From Camarhynchus parvulus (lineage: Eukaryota; Chordata; Aves; Passeriformes; Thraupidae), in contig NC_044572.1 in the NCBI RefSeq assembly GCF_901933205.1, forward strand, positions 79,109,465-79,173,464: DNA of 64,000 bases, in the 5' to 3' direction. Position numbers and translations under genes: made by a program. Every line of letters starts with the position of its first letter. Positions within the stretch are counted from its first letter, which is position 1. This document shows, piece by piece, positions 26,701-37,540 of this stretch. Under the pieces are notes generated by a model, which ran no database searches, was not told where the DNA came from, and saw only the letters and a program-made list of their open reading frames with translations.

Positions 26701-29700
26701 TGGAGCCAGAAAGAAAATATTAAGGAACTGAACTACTGCATTTTAAAAAAATATTTTATTTGCTTTTGGACATGTCAGTTTAGGGTCCTGTAATTTTTTG
26801 CTAGTATTTGTGATTAAATTATCCCAAATCTTAGACATTAACAGCTGAAATATATTTCTCTGAACATGTTATGCATGAGAAATCCATGCAAACACTGGTG
26901 CCATAAACCAACATATTTAGTGTTTTTCTGTTACTTTTTACCTGGGGTATTTTCGGTTGGTTTTTTTTGTTTGCTTTTTTTATTTGTTTGGGGTTTTTGT
27001 TTTGTTTTTGGTTTGCGGGTTGTTTGGTTTTGGTTTTTACGGTTTTTTTAATGAATCTGTGTCAACAGTTCTGGTCTATTAAGCCCTATCATCACTATTT
27101 TCATGTTGTGCTTTCATGAGTACTAGGAGAGAGAGAACGTCAAGTTTCTCCTTATTTGTATGCTTTTACTACCCTAATTATATGAGTTGCTAAATTAAGT
27201 GTTAAATACATTTACATCAATAATCCTTAGGATTAGTAAATTTGTCAAATTATATTGGTTGTGTTTGGATGGCTCATCTGGAAGGTCATCGAATATCTTG
27301 GAAAAAGTATGTCTGTTGTCATTCCAGTGGAGAAAAATGCTAATAGGAAATAGTTAACCTGCACAGAAAAAGAGACCTGATGAGATCTTAGAAAAGTATT
27401 GCTTTGCTCACCAGTACAAACAAGAGAGCATTTTGTTGACCAAGTTTGTCCTGGAGTGCCTAAACCAGAGCTATGAATTGTTTCACTGGAAATCACAGAC
27501 GCTGAGAAATCCTTACACATTCTATGTAGTAATTTATTTAGCATTTACTAATGACCTTGGCTTAAGCAATGTAGACTTCTTTGGATGAAAGTTTAAATTT
27601 ACTGAAAGCAGATCATCAAAACCAGAGTGATTATCCCAATTGAACGCTGTCATAGGTGTCACTGCACAAATTTACTGTTTATGAGAGTGCCTAATGATGC
27701 AGGTTATATTTTACCATCAACAGTTTTCAATTATTACCTTCAGAACCCCATTTACAGATGTCATATAATATCATTGTTACTTTTTTTTTTCCATTGAAAT
27801 AGCATTGTTCTTTCTTCCAGGTAGACTTTGATGAATTGTGATGAACTTTTATCCAAAAGAGATTAAATGAAAGGTACTGGTATTTCTGAGGTGACTGTGA
27901 TACATCCAGGACTCAGAATCCTGTTTATGGGAAGGAAGAGAGAATTTCCTCCTGGAGAAGAGCAGGTTTAAGAAACAAGAAAATTAAATGTGTCACCAGG
28001 CATTATTGCATTGAGGAGAAAATCAGAAAACACTCAGACTTCTTTTGAAGCAATTAGCTTGTCAAATGATCAAACTTTTCTAAGAAAATTCTAATATCTT
28101 GTAAGTCTAGGGGAGATAGAAATAACAGAAGATCTTCATGCAACATTTTCAGTTTATGTTAAAAAAAAATTGCTCATTTTTCATGATTTAAAAAAAAATC
28201 CACTCCAGTTTAAGAGTCTGAACTTTCCCCCTTTATTCTTTTAGTATACAGATGAATATATCTGTAAATCTTTTCTCCCTAATGACAATTAAAACTGAGA
28301 ATCGTTTGCATGATGGGCATATTTTCTTGTAGGCAAAAAGGGCATATTGACTGATTTCATCATCCTGTCATATGACAGTGCTACAGAACCTGAGATCATA
28401 TGACTAACTGTCTGTCCAGAATTCAGACAACCAAAAAGAATAGTTTAACCTCCCTACTTAATTTTAGGGGGTGATCAGCTTAGGTGATTTACAAGTGGAA
28501 CAGAATTGAAGCATTCCTGGAGATTTCAAAGAGAATATGTATTTTATTATGGGATTTTTTTTAAAATTTCTACATTAGTATTTTAAAACTGATGCATTTA
28601 GATGAACAATTCAGAATTTGTTTTTAACTTTCATGCTAGTATTCTGCCCCATGGGTAGGATATACACTGCAATTTTTTTAACAGGAGACTAATATGAGAG
28701 GGTAATTTAACAGTTTGGACTTCAGACTGTGATTCAATAAAGCTCCCTGAAAAAATATCCCTGAACATATTTCAATAAATCATATACATATTCAGTTATG
28801 CTTGTTAGTCCCAGTCCTCTGTTAGATGTGAATGAATATCTTTTGATAGAGAAAAAGTATCTTTAAAGCTAAAAATATATTCTAGGATTTCTTTCAGAAA
28901 ATAAAATTTAGTCTGACAGCTAGGTCCTAAATCAAGAATGATAAAAAACAATTTCGATTTAGAACAGTAGGCTCTTACATTTGGCGTTTCTCTGACACAC
29001 AGAAAGTCCCTTGAGATGAATAATCTACTGTAGAATATCACCAGGGAATTTTTGTTTCATTTGATCCTTAAATTACTGGGTTTAAAGACATTGTAACTGA
29101 CAAGGTAGGGGTTTTTTTGTCTACCTAGATAGCTCATATAGTATTCTTCTGTTATTTTTTTTTGCATATTATAATAAATAGTATTTCTTCTGTTAGTCTT
29201 CTCTTATTTTTTTATTTTCTTACTTATTAAAAGTCTAAAGCTTCTCTTTATAATCTCTCTTTTAAATACTTGCTCTTTAAAATTACTGAAATCTCCTTGT
29301 TTTGATTAACAGCTCAAACCCATGGATTTTCACCAGGAACCAAATTTTCACATCTGCATTATCCCCTTGTAGCATGAGTCACCAAAGCATTCATGTGCCA
29401 TTCATGTGGAGTCCAAATTACTCTGTCAACCATTCAAATTTGAAATAATTCAAATTCTTCCTAGGTGTTCCCTCAGTCTTTTAAAAATTTTAGTTATTGA
29501 GTAATACTAAATAAATTATTAATACAGTAATTTTTCAACAGAAATTCAGAAAAAGGGCATACCACTGAAGATAAAAATAATGTCTGAGTTTAGGATTGGC
29601 AATGGCAATAGAAATCTTCTCCTTGCATAAAACACTGATGGAAATTATGTGCAACATAGGTAAATGTCATGATTCAGAATCACCCTGAATGTGAAAGATT

Positions 29701-30635
29701 CCTTAATTTTTAGAAAGCCTCATTTTCTTCAAATTAATTCTGCCTTGCTGTAGGACAAACTTTTCATTTTGTGGTCACATTTATCTCTGAGATGAAGGAG
29801 AGTAGGGAAAGAAAGAGTGAAATTAACTGAATGCTACTCCATTGAATCTAGGGATAGAGCACAACATTATTTGCAATTGCAGGATATATTAATAAGCTTA
29901 TTAAGTAGCTCAGATTATACCATTATTAATAATTAGTTGTTTAAATTAATGTGGAGTTTTTCTTCTGTATAAAGAGATTCTGCAGTATAAACAGATTCTT
30001 CATGCAACTCTTTGGTTATACCTGGAAAAGAAATGTAGCAATCTCCTGGGGTTTTCTTTGGATTTAAAGAAAGCCCTAAGTTTTCCTTTGAAGAGGGTTT
30101 CCTGGAGACTGGCTGGTATTTAGTGAATTTCAGAGTGCAGGGTTTAAACTGACAGAAACAATCTTGTAAGAAGGAGAGATGTTAAGTCTCATCCTTTCCC
30201 TGCATAAAGCATAGTCCAACAGAAGAGTAACTGAATATTTTTACTTTAGATATTTCATATATTGCAACTGTATTTAGTCTGTCAGGTTTAGTTTTCCAGC
30301 GCTATCTCTAAAGTATTTCCTTCATTACCACATGTGTTTAAATTATGCATTTTAATTCTATTAGCTCTTATTCTAGTGGTACTTGACTTAAGGATGCCTC
30401 TAAGATATGAGTAAAAAATGCTGCTGTATTTCTCTTGATGGTTATCTGTATCACCACTGTATCCAAACAGTGAAATATTATCTATACTTTTCTGTGTGAA
30501 TAAAGAACAGATTCTTACAATGTTTAATTGTTTCATAAAAATATTATATCTTACATATTTGGAATACTGATGTGTGCAGAACTTTTTGCAGTCTTAAAGA
30601 AGTGCAGGGCAACATTCATAATCTTTTCATTGTCT
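23705..30635. other. AT-rich non-coding DNA, no gene seen
   Basis: About 7 kb with no recognisable gene or element. Open frames are 99 codons at most (27245-27544, minus). 26950-27050 is a T/G-rich low-complexity stretch (A/C-rich on the other strand). 25140-26200 is slightly less AT-rich with pyrimidine-rich runs near 25800-25860. No RNA gene is seen. Confidence 0.55.
26950..27050. repeat. T/G-rich low-complexity stretch
   Basis: The sequence is almost entirely T with scattered G (GTTTG and GGTTTT words), with no fixed unit. The 61-codon frame across it (Phe/Trp/Gly-rich) is a composition artefact. Confidence 0.8.
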
Positions 30636-30685
30636 GTGAAATATCACTGACAGTGAAAATATAAGTGATATCAGTGATATTTCAC
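30636..30685. repeat. Perfect 15-bp inverted repeat
   Basis: GTGAAATATCACTGA at 30636-30650 is the exact reverse complement of 30671-30685, with a 20-base spacer. An overlapping weaker pairing (30649-30662 with 30677-30689, one bulged base) uses the same right arm. Transcribed, this would form a short stem-loop. No gene lies beside it. Confidence 0.9.
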
Positions 30686-30689
30686 TGTC

Positions 30690-31645
30690 TTATGAGAGTG
30701 CACCACAGCAAGTAATTCACACTTTTCCAGAAATAATCCAATGTGCCCTCCCTAGAGCATTAAGTATTCCCTCTTTTCTTTAGGCCCTATGTTGCACTAG
30801 TTAAGCTGGAAAGGTTGGCTCATGGAGGAGCAAAGATGGTGAGGGAAAAGAAGGAAATTGTGCAGTCAATATACTCACAAATGCTTGAAAAAGAGGATAG
30901 ATAACAAAGTTATGGAGTTTGAAGTGAAGAAAAATCAACCTTGTCTCAGCCCAAACTGAAACTCTCTGGAGAACTGCATCAGGATCTTATAATGATGAAA
31001 AAAATTGCAAATAAAAATTCATATTCACATGAGAAAAATAAAACATGGGAGCACAGACAACACCATACACAGACTATTATCGTTCAGAAGTAGTTGCCAC
31101 TGCTTAAAAGAGAGATTGTAATAATTGTAGTTATCATCTCCCTCTTCACAGAATGCTCAAATAATTGCAGCAAAAATAACAGAAAGAATGATATCCCACT
31201 AAGTAAACTCATTGCTACCACAACTTGTGTACTGCTTGCACTTCTTGATTACCTATTTTCCCCTTTGACCAGGGCTACAGAGAAGATAGCAACGGGGGTC
31301 AGAAGCTTTCTGCAGAAGACAAAAAACCAACTGCAGTACTTCTCTTTAAAAAGCTGAAAACAGATGGCTGTAATGAAATCATGAATATAGAGAAAGTATG
31401 TAAGGAATAATTTTTCATTTTCTGCTTAAATCTACTGCAGTCATACCAAAAGGATGACTGAGTTATATTCTTCCTTTCTTAAGCACTGGTAACACCATAA
31501 TATGCTATTTAGACCTTTGATGTGAGAACCAAGATACTTTTCATGGGCCTTTAAGGATAAACCTGAAAGTTTATTAAGTCCTCCAGTAAGACCCATAGAA
31601 AGTTTAGTAAGTCCTACAGCATGGACTTCATGAGCCATGTTCTTT
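30690..31645. other. AT-rich spacer, no gene seen
   Basis: Unique sequence between the 30636-30685 inverted repeat and an LTR fragment. The 87-codon plus frame at 31094-31357 has no recognised domain. Confidence 0.5.
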
Positions 31646-31945
31646 CAGGGAATATCCACCCACACAGTGGAGTTCTCCAGGCACTGCAGTGTGGATACCC
31701 AGTTCGTCATGAGGCCTCTCCAGCAGCTGCAGGACATCATCTCCTCCGCCAGAGACTCTGCAGGGACCACACGGACATATCTCCTGAGGCTCCCAGAGCA
31801 CCTCCTCTGCTCCTACTGCTTTCTCCTCAGGTCTCAAAGGGCCATTTATCACACTTTTTCTCTCACCCCTGACTATCTCCCACCACTGATACTAACCCTG
31901 AAGCCACTCTTTGCTACCAAAACCTTGACACCTGCACTCAATAAA
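31646..31945 (-). mobile_element. Partial LTR, same ERVL-like family, minus strand
   Basis: This is a 5' part of an LTR related to those at 838-1649 and 36258-37362, in opposite orientation and with internal deletions. On the plus strand it shows GCTACCAAAACCTTGACACC near 31913-31932 ending at CAATA near 31943 (the LTR 5' end), the GAAGCCACTCTTTG block near 31900, GGCTCCCAGAGCACCTCCTC near 31788-31807, and CTCCAGCAGCTGCAGGAC near 31718-31735. The 3' half of the LTR, with AATAAA and the terminal block, is missing. The local GC rise and three overlapping open frames come from the LTR itself. The family link is good; the exact ends are not. Confidence 0.6.
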
Positions 31946-34209
31946 ATTATTTGCTTTACAAGTACCTGAGGTCAAAACTGTTTGAGAACATACTTCACAT
32001 CCTTTGCATTGGATTATGTGACTGAAAAGTTCTTATCTCACAAGTTTCAAATAATGTCAATATAGTCAATATAGAAGTCAATATAGAAGTCTACTATCTT
32101 GCTTTTTGCAAGCCATAAGTAATTCTTGCCTCCTAAAAAACACTACATATCATTGTACTGTTCTCTCCTCCCTTGGGCTGTACCTGCCTTCTTCAACTGT
32201 GTTTTTACTTCATTTCTTTGTAATTGTGTTAGCACAAAACGTTTAGCTTTGTGGCATCATGGAACATTTTTTCCAAATATTCCCTCCCATCAGTATGATG
32301 AAGTAAGATCACATGTTTTATTGAGCAATTATGCCATCGAGTAAAAATGGCACTGAATTAAGTAGCTAAAAGATATTCAGATATCATTTTTCAACCTTTT
32401 TTGTCAATATTGAGGACATTATATTCTTTATCTGACACTGTAAAATGCATTAAATATTTGCAATTGGTTTCATTTTTAAAAATGCCAGAGTACTGGCTTA
32501 TGCCAAATTCATGATTCTTTTCCTACAGTCTTCTCTTAAACCATAATTTTAATCTATGAAAATGGCACTCAATTTTTTCTGACTTAAAAAAATATAAAAA
32601 AACTATTTTCACACAGAAGACTTCATTAGCCTTTCTTCTCTTCAATGTCTTCTTCATTCTTTCAGAGCAGATATGTCTGAAGACTGACTAAATACTCAAG
32701 GACTAGTCACAAGTCAGAAGAAAATCTAAGCCCTTTCACTAATTATAAATGTCAGTGGTATGAAGATCACAGTGGCCTATAATTCGTATAAAGTCTCTGG
32801 TTATTTCAAAGTTATATGCCAATTAATACACTCAGATTATTAATGAATAATGTATTAGGAAAAAAGAGAAAATATTGCTGTCTTTGAAGAGCTTGCTTGC
32901 TGCAGTCAGAGAAATTTTTTAAAGATCACTCATTGTACATCAATAATCTTTTAGATCAAATACCACCATCAGTTACATGAAGCTCTCCAGTAACAACCAT
33001 AGCTAGTAAATTACAACAGTGAACAGCCTGATCAAGATCTGTTTGATGGAAAGTCAACATCTTCTTGATGTTTTGCAACGCTGAATTAAAGAAGAACCCT
33101 TGCTGAAAATATAAATTTGAACTCCAATACTGATGCAAATCAGAGGGAGTTTTTAGTTGTGCCCTTTCTGTTTTCCTTCTCAGAGTCTTAGGTGGCTGTT
33201 AGATGATGAGGAACAGCCCAGTATGAGCTTTTCTTGCATCTTGCCAGTACTAAGTGAGCCTTTTATTTATCCTGTCCCAAGAAAGAACAACATGAAAAAT
33301 ACATGCTGTGATTTCTTGTTTTACCGTAATGTGCAGCACATCCCCTTTATTTTTTTTTCATGTTTCCTTTGTTGGCAGTTTTAATTTCAGCAAATTTCTT
33401 GCTCAAATTAAAGTAATATTTTATATTCACTATGTGCTAGGACTGAGACAATTTAGAGGTCCAAAAGAAACATCAGGTAGATAAAGAGAAAATAAACTTA
33501 GAAACTTGTATTACATCTACACGGCAAGAAAGTAACATTCACAGAAGCTATTTGGTAAAGACACAGATTTTCTATCTGGAAAGAGCATACCGTAAGATAA
33601 CTGCTTTTATCCACCTCACAGATGCCAATATTTGTTACATAGGAAGGACTGACTTCTCCTATGTGATCATTCTTGATTTCTCCAACTTTTCCTTGAAGTG
33701 ATAACAATGAATAGTTGTCTCTTTTTCACTGCCCTAACTTTTGTGCCTTTTCAACAATTTTGGGAAGAAAAAGTTTTGAGACTCCTATATCTGCTTCATC
33801 CTCAAGTTCTGTGAAAGTTCTACTATTTTCTGTTACTTTTACAAAAGTTTAACAAAAATGCAGCTATGAACTGTGTAACTTCAAGCACCAATCCTCTCTA
33901 ACTTATATTTTAACTCGGATAGAGTTTCTGTATCAGAAAAATCCCCAATGCTTGAATTTTTCTAAGATTTTTTTGTTAATTCAGTTCAGTCATAGTTATG
34001 TGTTTACTCTTTTAGCATATGGGGTCTCCAGCTGGAGCTGGAACATCCAAACTTTTCTGAATCAGTGTCTTCTTCTCAAAGGTGAAGATTGAAAACACAG
34101 AATAATGCAATCTGGAAGGGACTTCAGGTCGTATATGCTTCCACCCACTGCTCATTAAATTATAGAAAAAGACTGAAAACTAAATATTTGTGGGGAAGCC
34201 ATACAAAGA
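31946..34209. other. AT-rich non-coding DNA, no gene seen
   Basis: No recognised gene. A short tandem array sits at 32056-32091. Near 34105-34165 a GGAAGGGACTTCAGG-type block resembles the tail region of a minus-strand CR1, but it is too short to call with confidence. Open frames are 75 codons at most. Confidence 0.5.
32056..32091. repeat. Short tandem array of GTCAATATA units
   Basis: GTCAATATA occurs three times in direct succession; the last two copies are extended to the 12-bp unit GTCAATATAGAA. Simple slippage duplication. Confidence 0.9.
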
Positions 34210-34548
34210 ATGGCTGAAGTCACCTGACTTATCCAGCCTGGAGAAGAGGAGACTGAGGGGAGATGCCATAGCAGTCTACAGCTTTCTCACGAAGGGAAGT
34301 GAAGGGGCAAGTACTTATCTTTTTTTTCTGGTGACCAGTGACAGAGCCTGAGGTTGTGCCAGAGGATTAGGTCGGAAATTGGAGGGTGATTGAGCACTGG
34401 AACAGTCTCCCAAGGGAAGTGGTCACAGCACGAAACCTGACAGAGTTCTAGAAGCATTTGGACAACACCCTCAGGCACATGGTGTGACCCTTGGGGTGTC
34501 CTGTGCAGGGCAAAGAGTTGGAGACTCAATGGCCCTATTTTGAACTTT
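34210..34548 (+). mobile_element. CR1 LINE 3' fragment, second subfamily
   Basis: This is a CR1 3' end in plus orientation, from a subfamily different from the 7047-7456 copy. Ordered blocks are CCAGCCTGGAGAAGAGGAG near 34233-34251, CATAGCAGTCTACAGC near 34267, GGAAGTGAAGGGGCAAGTAC near 34297-34315, GGTGACCAGTGACAG near 34330, GAGCACTGGAACAGTCTCCC near 34392, GAAGTGGTCACAGCACGAAA near 34416, and CACATGGTGTGACCCTTGGG near 34477. The final octamer tail is missing or degraded after about 34548, where an unrelated T-rich sequence begins. There are frame-breaking changes throughout. Confidence 0.88.
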
Positions 34549-34768
34549 TTTCTCTTCCCTCCCTCTTTATTCATCCTAAAGTCCAGCAGGATCACTAGGA
34601 GCTTCTGGGGAAAAAAAAAAAAGAAAATAAAAAAAGCTAAATTTCATCATAGTGCCTAGACTATGAAAGTTAAAAGATCTCCTTACTCTCATGAGAAAGG
34701 ATACATTGTCAAGTTATATACTGGAAAGCTTCCAGAGGGAGACAGGCAAGAATTTACTTAAAGCAGGG

Positions 34769-34800
34769 ATTGAAAGCATAGAAGATTGAAAGCATAGAAG
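34769..34800. repeat. Perfect 16-bp tandem duplication
   Basis: ATTGAAAGCATAGAAG is present twice head to tail with no mismatch, which suggests a recent duplication. Confidence 0.95.
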
Positions 34801-35768
34801 AGAAGATAATTAAGAATCTCAGATATAACCTATTTCAATTACTCTTCTATTGTGTTCTCTGTGGAGCATCTCTGTAAAGGCTGAGATAAGCGCTTGATGG
34901 ATCTGTGGGTTTGACAGCAGAATGACAGCAAGAAAAAAAAAAAGGATTGATGAACTATGGGGCATTTTTTTTTTATTAAATTGCAGGATGGCTAAAGAGG
35001 TATTGTGGAAATGGAACCTTGAGCAATGAAAATATTAGTGATCAAACAGTGGACTTGCACACCCTTAGGCTCCCTATGATTTTAGTCACACTGAAGCTCC
35101 CTGCAAAGCACATTGTTTTGCAGCAAGGATATATGGCAGCAGAACACTTCTCAGAGCTCAGTGGTGCACTGACACAGAGCAATGTTTCAAACCAGTAAAA
35201 CTTTGCACTGCTGCTCTTCTTTTGAGAATACAAAAGCATTTCCACTTCTAATTCAGTAGAGAGTTTCTCTATTTTAATTCACTAGATGTTTCTCTATTCC
35301 ACTAAACCTTAACATTTCTTGCTGTGTTATAGAGAAGTAGTGATTTAGACATCAACTTAAAGATTAACTGGTTCTTCCATGATGGTTGTTTTTGACTCCA
35401 CCACACAACTTATAGTGTCATGAAATAACGGTTTTATTTTCCTATTAATTACTGTCCAACAAAATTCAGTAGTGCTCTGGTGGATGGCAGAGACCACGCT
35501 TTTTAATGGCGCTTTAATTTTTCAAGGATTTTCAGTGAACCATAGGGAATGGCTGGGTCTCTAACCCCACTCCAGATCTGTAATGTTCTCGCTCCCCAAG
35601 GACTCTGTTTCTGTTCCAGTGATATGTCTAGACCCACGGAAAGTCAGAGATGGAGAAAGGTTGACACAAGGACAGCAGGTCAGGGGCAAGGCAAGGCCCA
35701 GAGAGATTAAACATGTAGTGTAGTGGTGATTAGCACAAAAATATTCCTTTTCTAGTGCAATAAAATAA

Positions 35769-35812
35769 TTAGTAAGAAACATTTTGGCTTTTAGTAAGAA
35801 ACATTTTGACTT
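35769..35812. repeat. 22-bp tandem duplication
   Basis: Two 22-bp units sharing TTAGTAAGAAACATTTTG differ at one base. Confidence 0.93.
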
Positions 35813-36252
35813 GAAGTGTTTCTCCCCACTCCACCCTGAGCTAAACTGAAGTACCTGCTAGGTCTCCAGCAGTACATATAATAGGAGTACGTTCCTATAG
35901 AACCAAGAGAAAATCCCTTTTTGGAATTCCAAATGGGAATATATTTGAAAGATTAAGTGTATCCTGGGTGACTTCTTTATTTATTCATTTATTTTTTGAA
36001 AAATTGTGAAAGAGGAATATATAGTGTGAATTGTGTGAAATGCATTCTTATAGGGAGTATTTCAATAAATGCACAAAACTGAAGAAATTAACAACTGAAA
36101 TTCTAAACAATTTTTTCCCTGACCTTTGCCTTGGACACAAAGTTGCTTATAAGTCCTTTTGAAGTTGTTGAGTGTTGCTGAAAATTAGGATGAGAAATAG
36201 ACTACTCTGCTTATACTTCATTTTTTTCTTCATGTTTAAAGCAACACAGTGA

Positions 36253-36257
36253 ATTGA
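36253..36257. repeat. Candidate target-site duplication ATTGA (left)
   Basis: ATTGA here matches ATTGA at 37363-37367 on the other side of the LTR. A 5-bp duplication is the size known for ERVL-class integration. The match is short, and the LTR's terminal TG is not preserved beside it, so the support is moderate. Confidence 0.5.
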
Positions 36258-37362
36258 ATTGGTGGGTTGGGTGTGTGGCCATACTTTAATAGCAGAGGGA
36301 CTAACCAGGTGGCTTCTATGAGAAGCTGCCAGAAGCTTTGCTATCTCCATGCCTGGAAGAGCCATTGCCAGCTGTTCCTGGGATGGACCCACCGCTGGCC
36401 GAGGCTGAGTCAATCAGGAATGATAACATTGTCTTTGTGATAAAATATTCAAAAAGGACAACAAAAAATATTGTGCAAAGCTAATTTCAGCCAGAGAACA
36501 GTAGAGTGTGAATGTGTCAGAGAAATCACTCTGCAGACACCAAGGTCAGTGCAGAAGGAGGAGGAGGAGGTGCTCCAAATGCTGGAGTGCAGAATTCCCT
36601 GCAGGCTCTAGTGCAGACCATGGTGAAGAAGCTGTATCTCTGCAGCCCATGGAAGCCCACGGGAATGCAGAGACCCACCTGCAGCCCATGAAGGACCTCA
36701 AACCACAGCAGGTGGAGGCTGTAACCCCATGAGAGGCCTGTGCTGGAACAGAGTCCTGGCAGGACCTGCAGACCCATGGAGAGAGGAGCCCACACTGGAG
36801 CAGATATCCTGGTAGGACTTGTGGCCCTGTGTAGCATCCACTCTGAAGCAGATTGTTCTTGAAGTACCGACCCCATGGAAGAGTGACCCACATTACAACA
36901 GTTCATGGAGAACTGTTACCCTTGGGATGCACACTGGAGAAGTTCATGGAGGGCTGTCTCTCATGAGAGGGACCCCATGTTGGAGCAGGGAAAGGACTCT
37001 TCTCCCTGAGAAATGTCAGGAAAAACATTTCATGAACTGACGATAACCTTGATTTCCCATCTCCCTGTGCCACTGCAGCAGAGGAAATAGAGTTCAGGAA
37101 GAAGGAGTGATGGGGAAAGTTGTTTTTAAGATTTATTTTACTTCTCATTGTCCTGCTCTGATCTTGTTAGGAATAAATTCAGTTAATATCCTCAGGTTGA
37201 GTCTGTTATGCCCATGATGGTATCTGGTGAGTGATCTGTCCCAGTCCTTATCTCAACCCATGAATATTCTGCTATTTTTTCTCTTCTTTGTCTGGCTGAG
37301 AAAGGGAGTGATAGAGGAGTACTGGTAAGTACCTGGTGTCTAGCCAGTGACAAACCCCTACA
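36258..37362 (+). mobile_element. Nearly complete solo LTR, avian ERVL-like family
   Basis: This is an LTR of about 1.1 kb in plus orientation, the best-preserved of three related copies in the window. Order of blocks: ATTGGTGGGTTGGGTGTGTGG at the 5' end; GGTGGCTTCTATGAGAAGCT near 36309; GGATGGACCCACCGCTGGCC near 36381-36400; TATA-like AAAATATTCAAAAAGGA near 36441; CTGCAGACACCAAGGTCAGTGCAGAAGGAGG near 36531-36561; repeated CAGCCCATGG/CTGGAGCAG units through about 36990; AATAAA at 37172-37177; GTCTGTTATGCCCATGATGG near 37201; and the 3' end CCAGTGACAAACCCCTACA. The many internal CAGCCCATGG-type units are a hallmark of the family. No gag, pol or env sequence adjoins it, so it is a solo LTR left by recombination. 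The 126-codon minus and 115-codon frames inside are shadows. Confidence 0.82.
37172..37177 (+). promoter_or_regulatory. LTR polyadenylation signal AATAAA
   Basis: AATAAA lies about 190 bases before the LTR 3' end, at the same relative place as in the 838-1649 copy. Confidence 0.6.
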
Positions 37363-37367
37363 ATTGA
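37363..37367. repeat. Candidate target-site duplication ATTGA (right)
   Basis: Right-hand partner of ATTGA at 36253-36257. It directly follows the terminal CA of the LTR. Confidence 0.5.
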
Positions 37368-37540
37368 TCATTGGTAAATTGCTTACATTTCCAAACATGT
37401 TAATTAGGTTGGCCCTTGCAATCACATAATGGAAGTTTCTTTACACTGTTCTCCAATTTCCAGCTTACATACCTTGTTTATGTCATAATAGAATTATATA
37501 TACATCAGATTGGTACTCTGGAAACTTAATCTTAGGCCTG
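37368..37540. other. AT-rich spacer
   Basis: Short unique sequence after the LTR. Nothing is recognised. Confidence 0.5.

Larger units (their letters stand above)
34549..36252. other. AT-rich non-coding DNA, no gene seen
   Basis: No recognised gene. It contains two exact or near-exact tandem duplications (34769-34800 and 35769-35812) and A-runs near 34608-34636 and 34930-34945. Open frames are 73 codons at most. Confidence 0.5.

Noticed and set aside
26866..27051. 61-codon plus frame rich in Phe, Trp and Gly
   Set aside because: Produced by the T/G-rich low-complexity stretch.
34105..34165. Possible minus-strand CR1 tail (GGAAGGGACTTCAGG)
   Set aside because: Suggestive but only about 60 bp and without the octamer tail, so not listed as a separate element.
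36526..36906. 126-codon minus frame and 115-codon overlapping frame
   Set aside because: Both lie inside the plus-strand LTR at 36258-37362, and the translation simply reflects its repeated GC-rich units.
838..37362. The two plus-strand LTRs as the ends of one provirus
   Set aside because: They are 35 kb apart, differ greatly in length and divergence, and the interval holds no retroviral gag, pol or env similarity.
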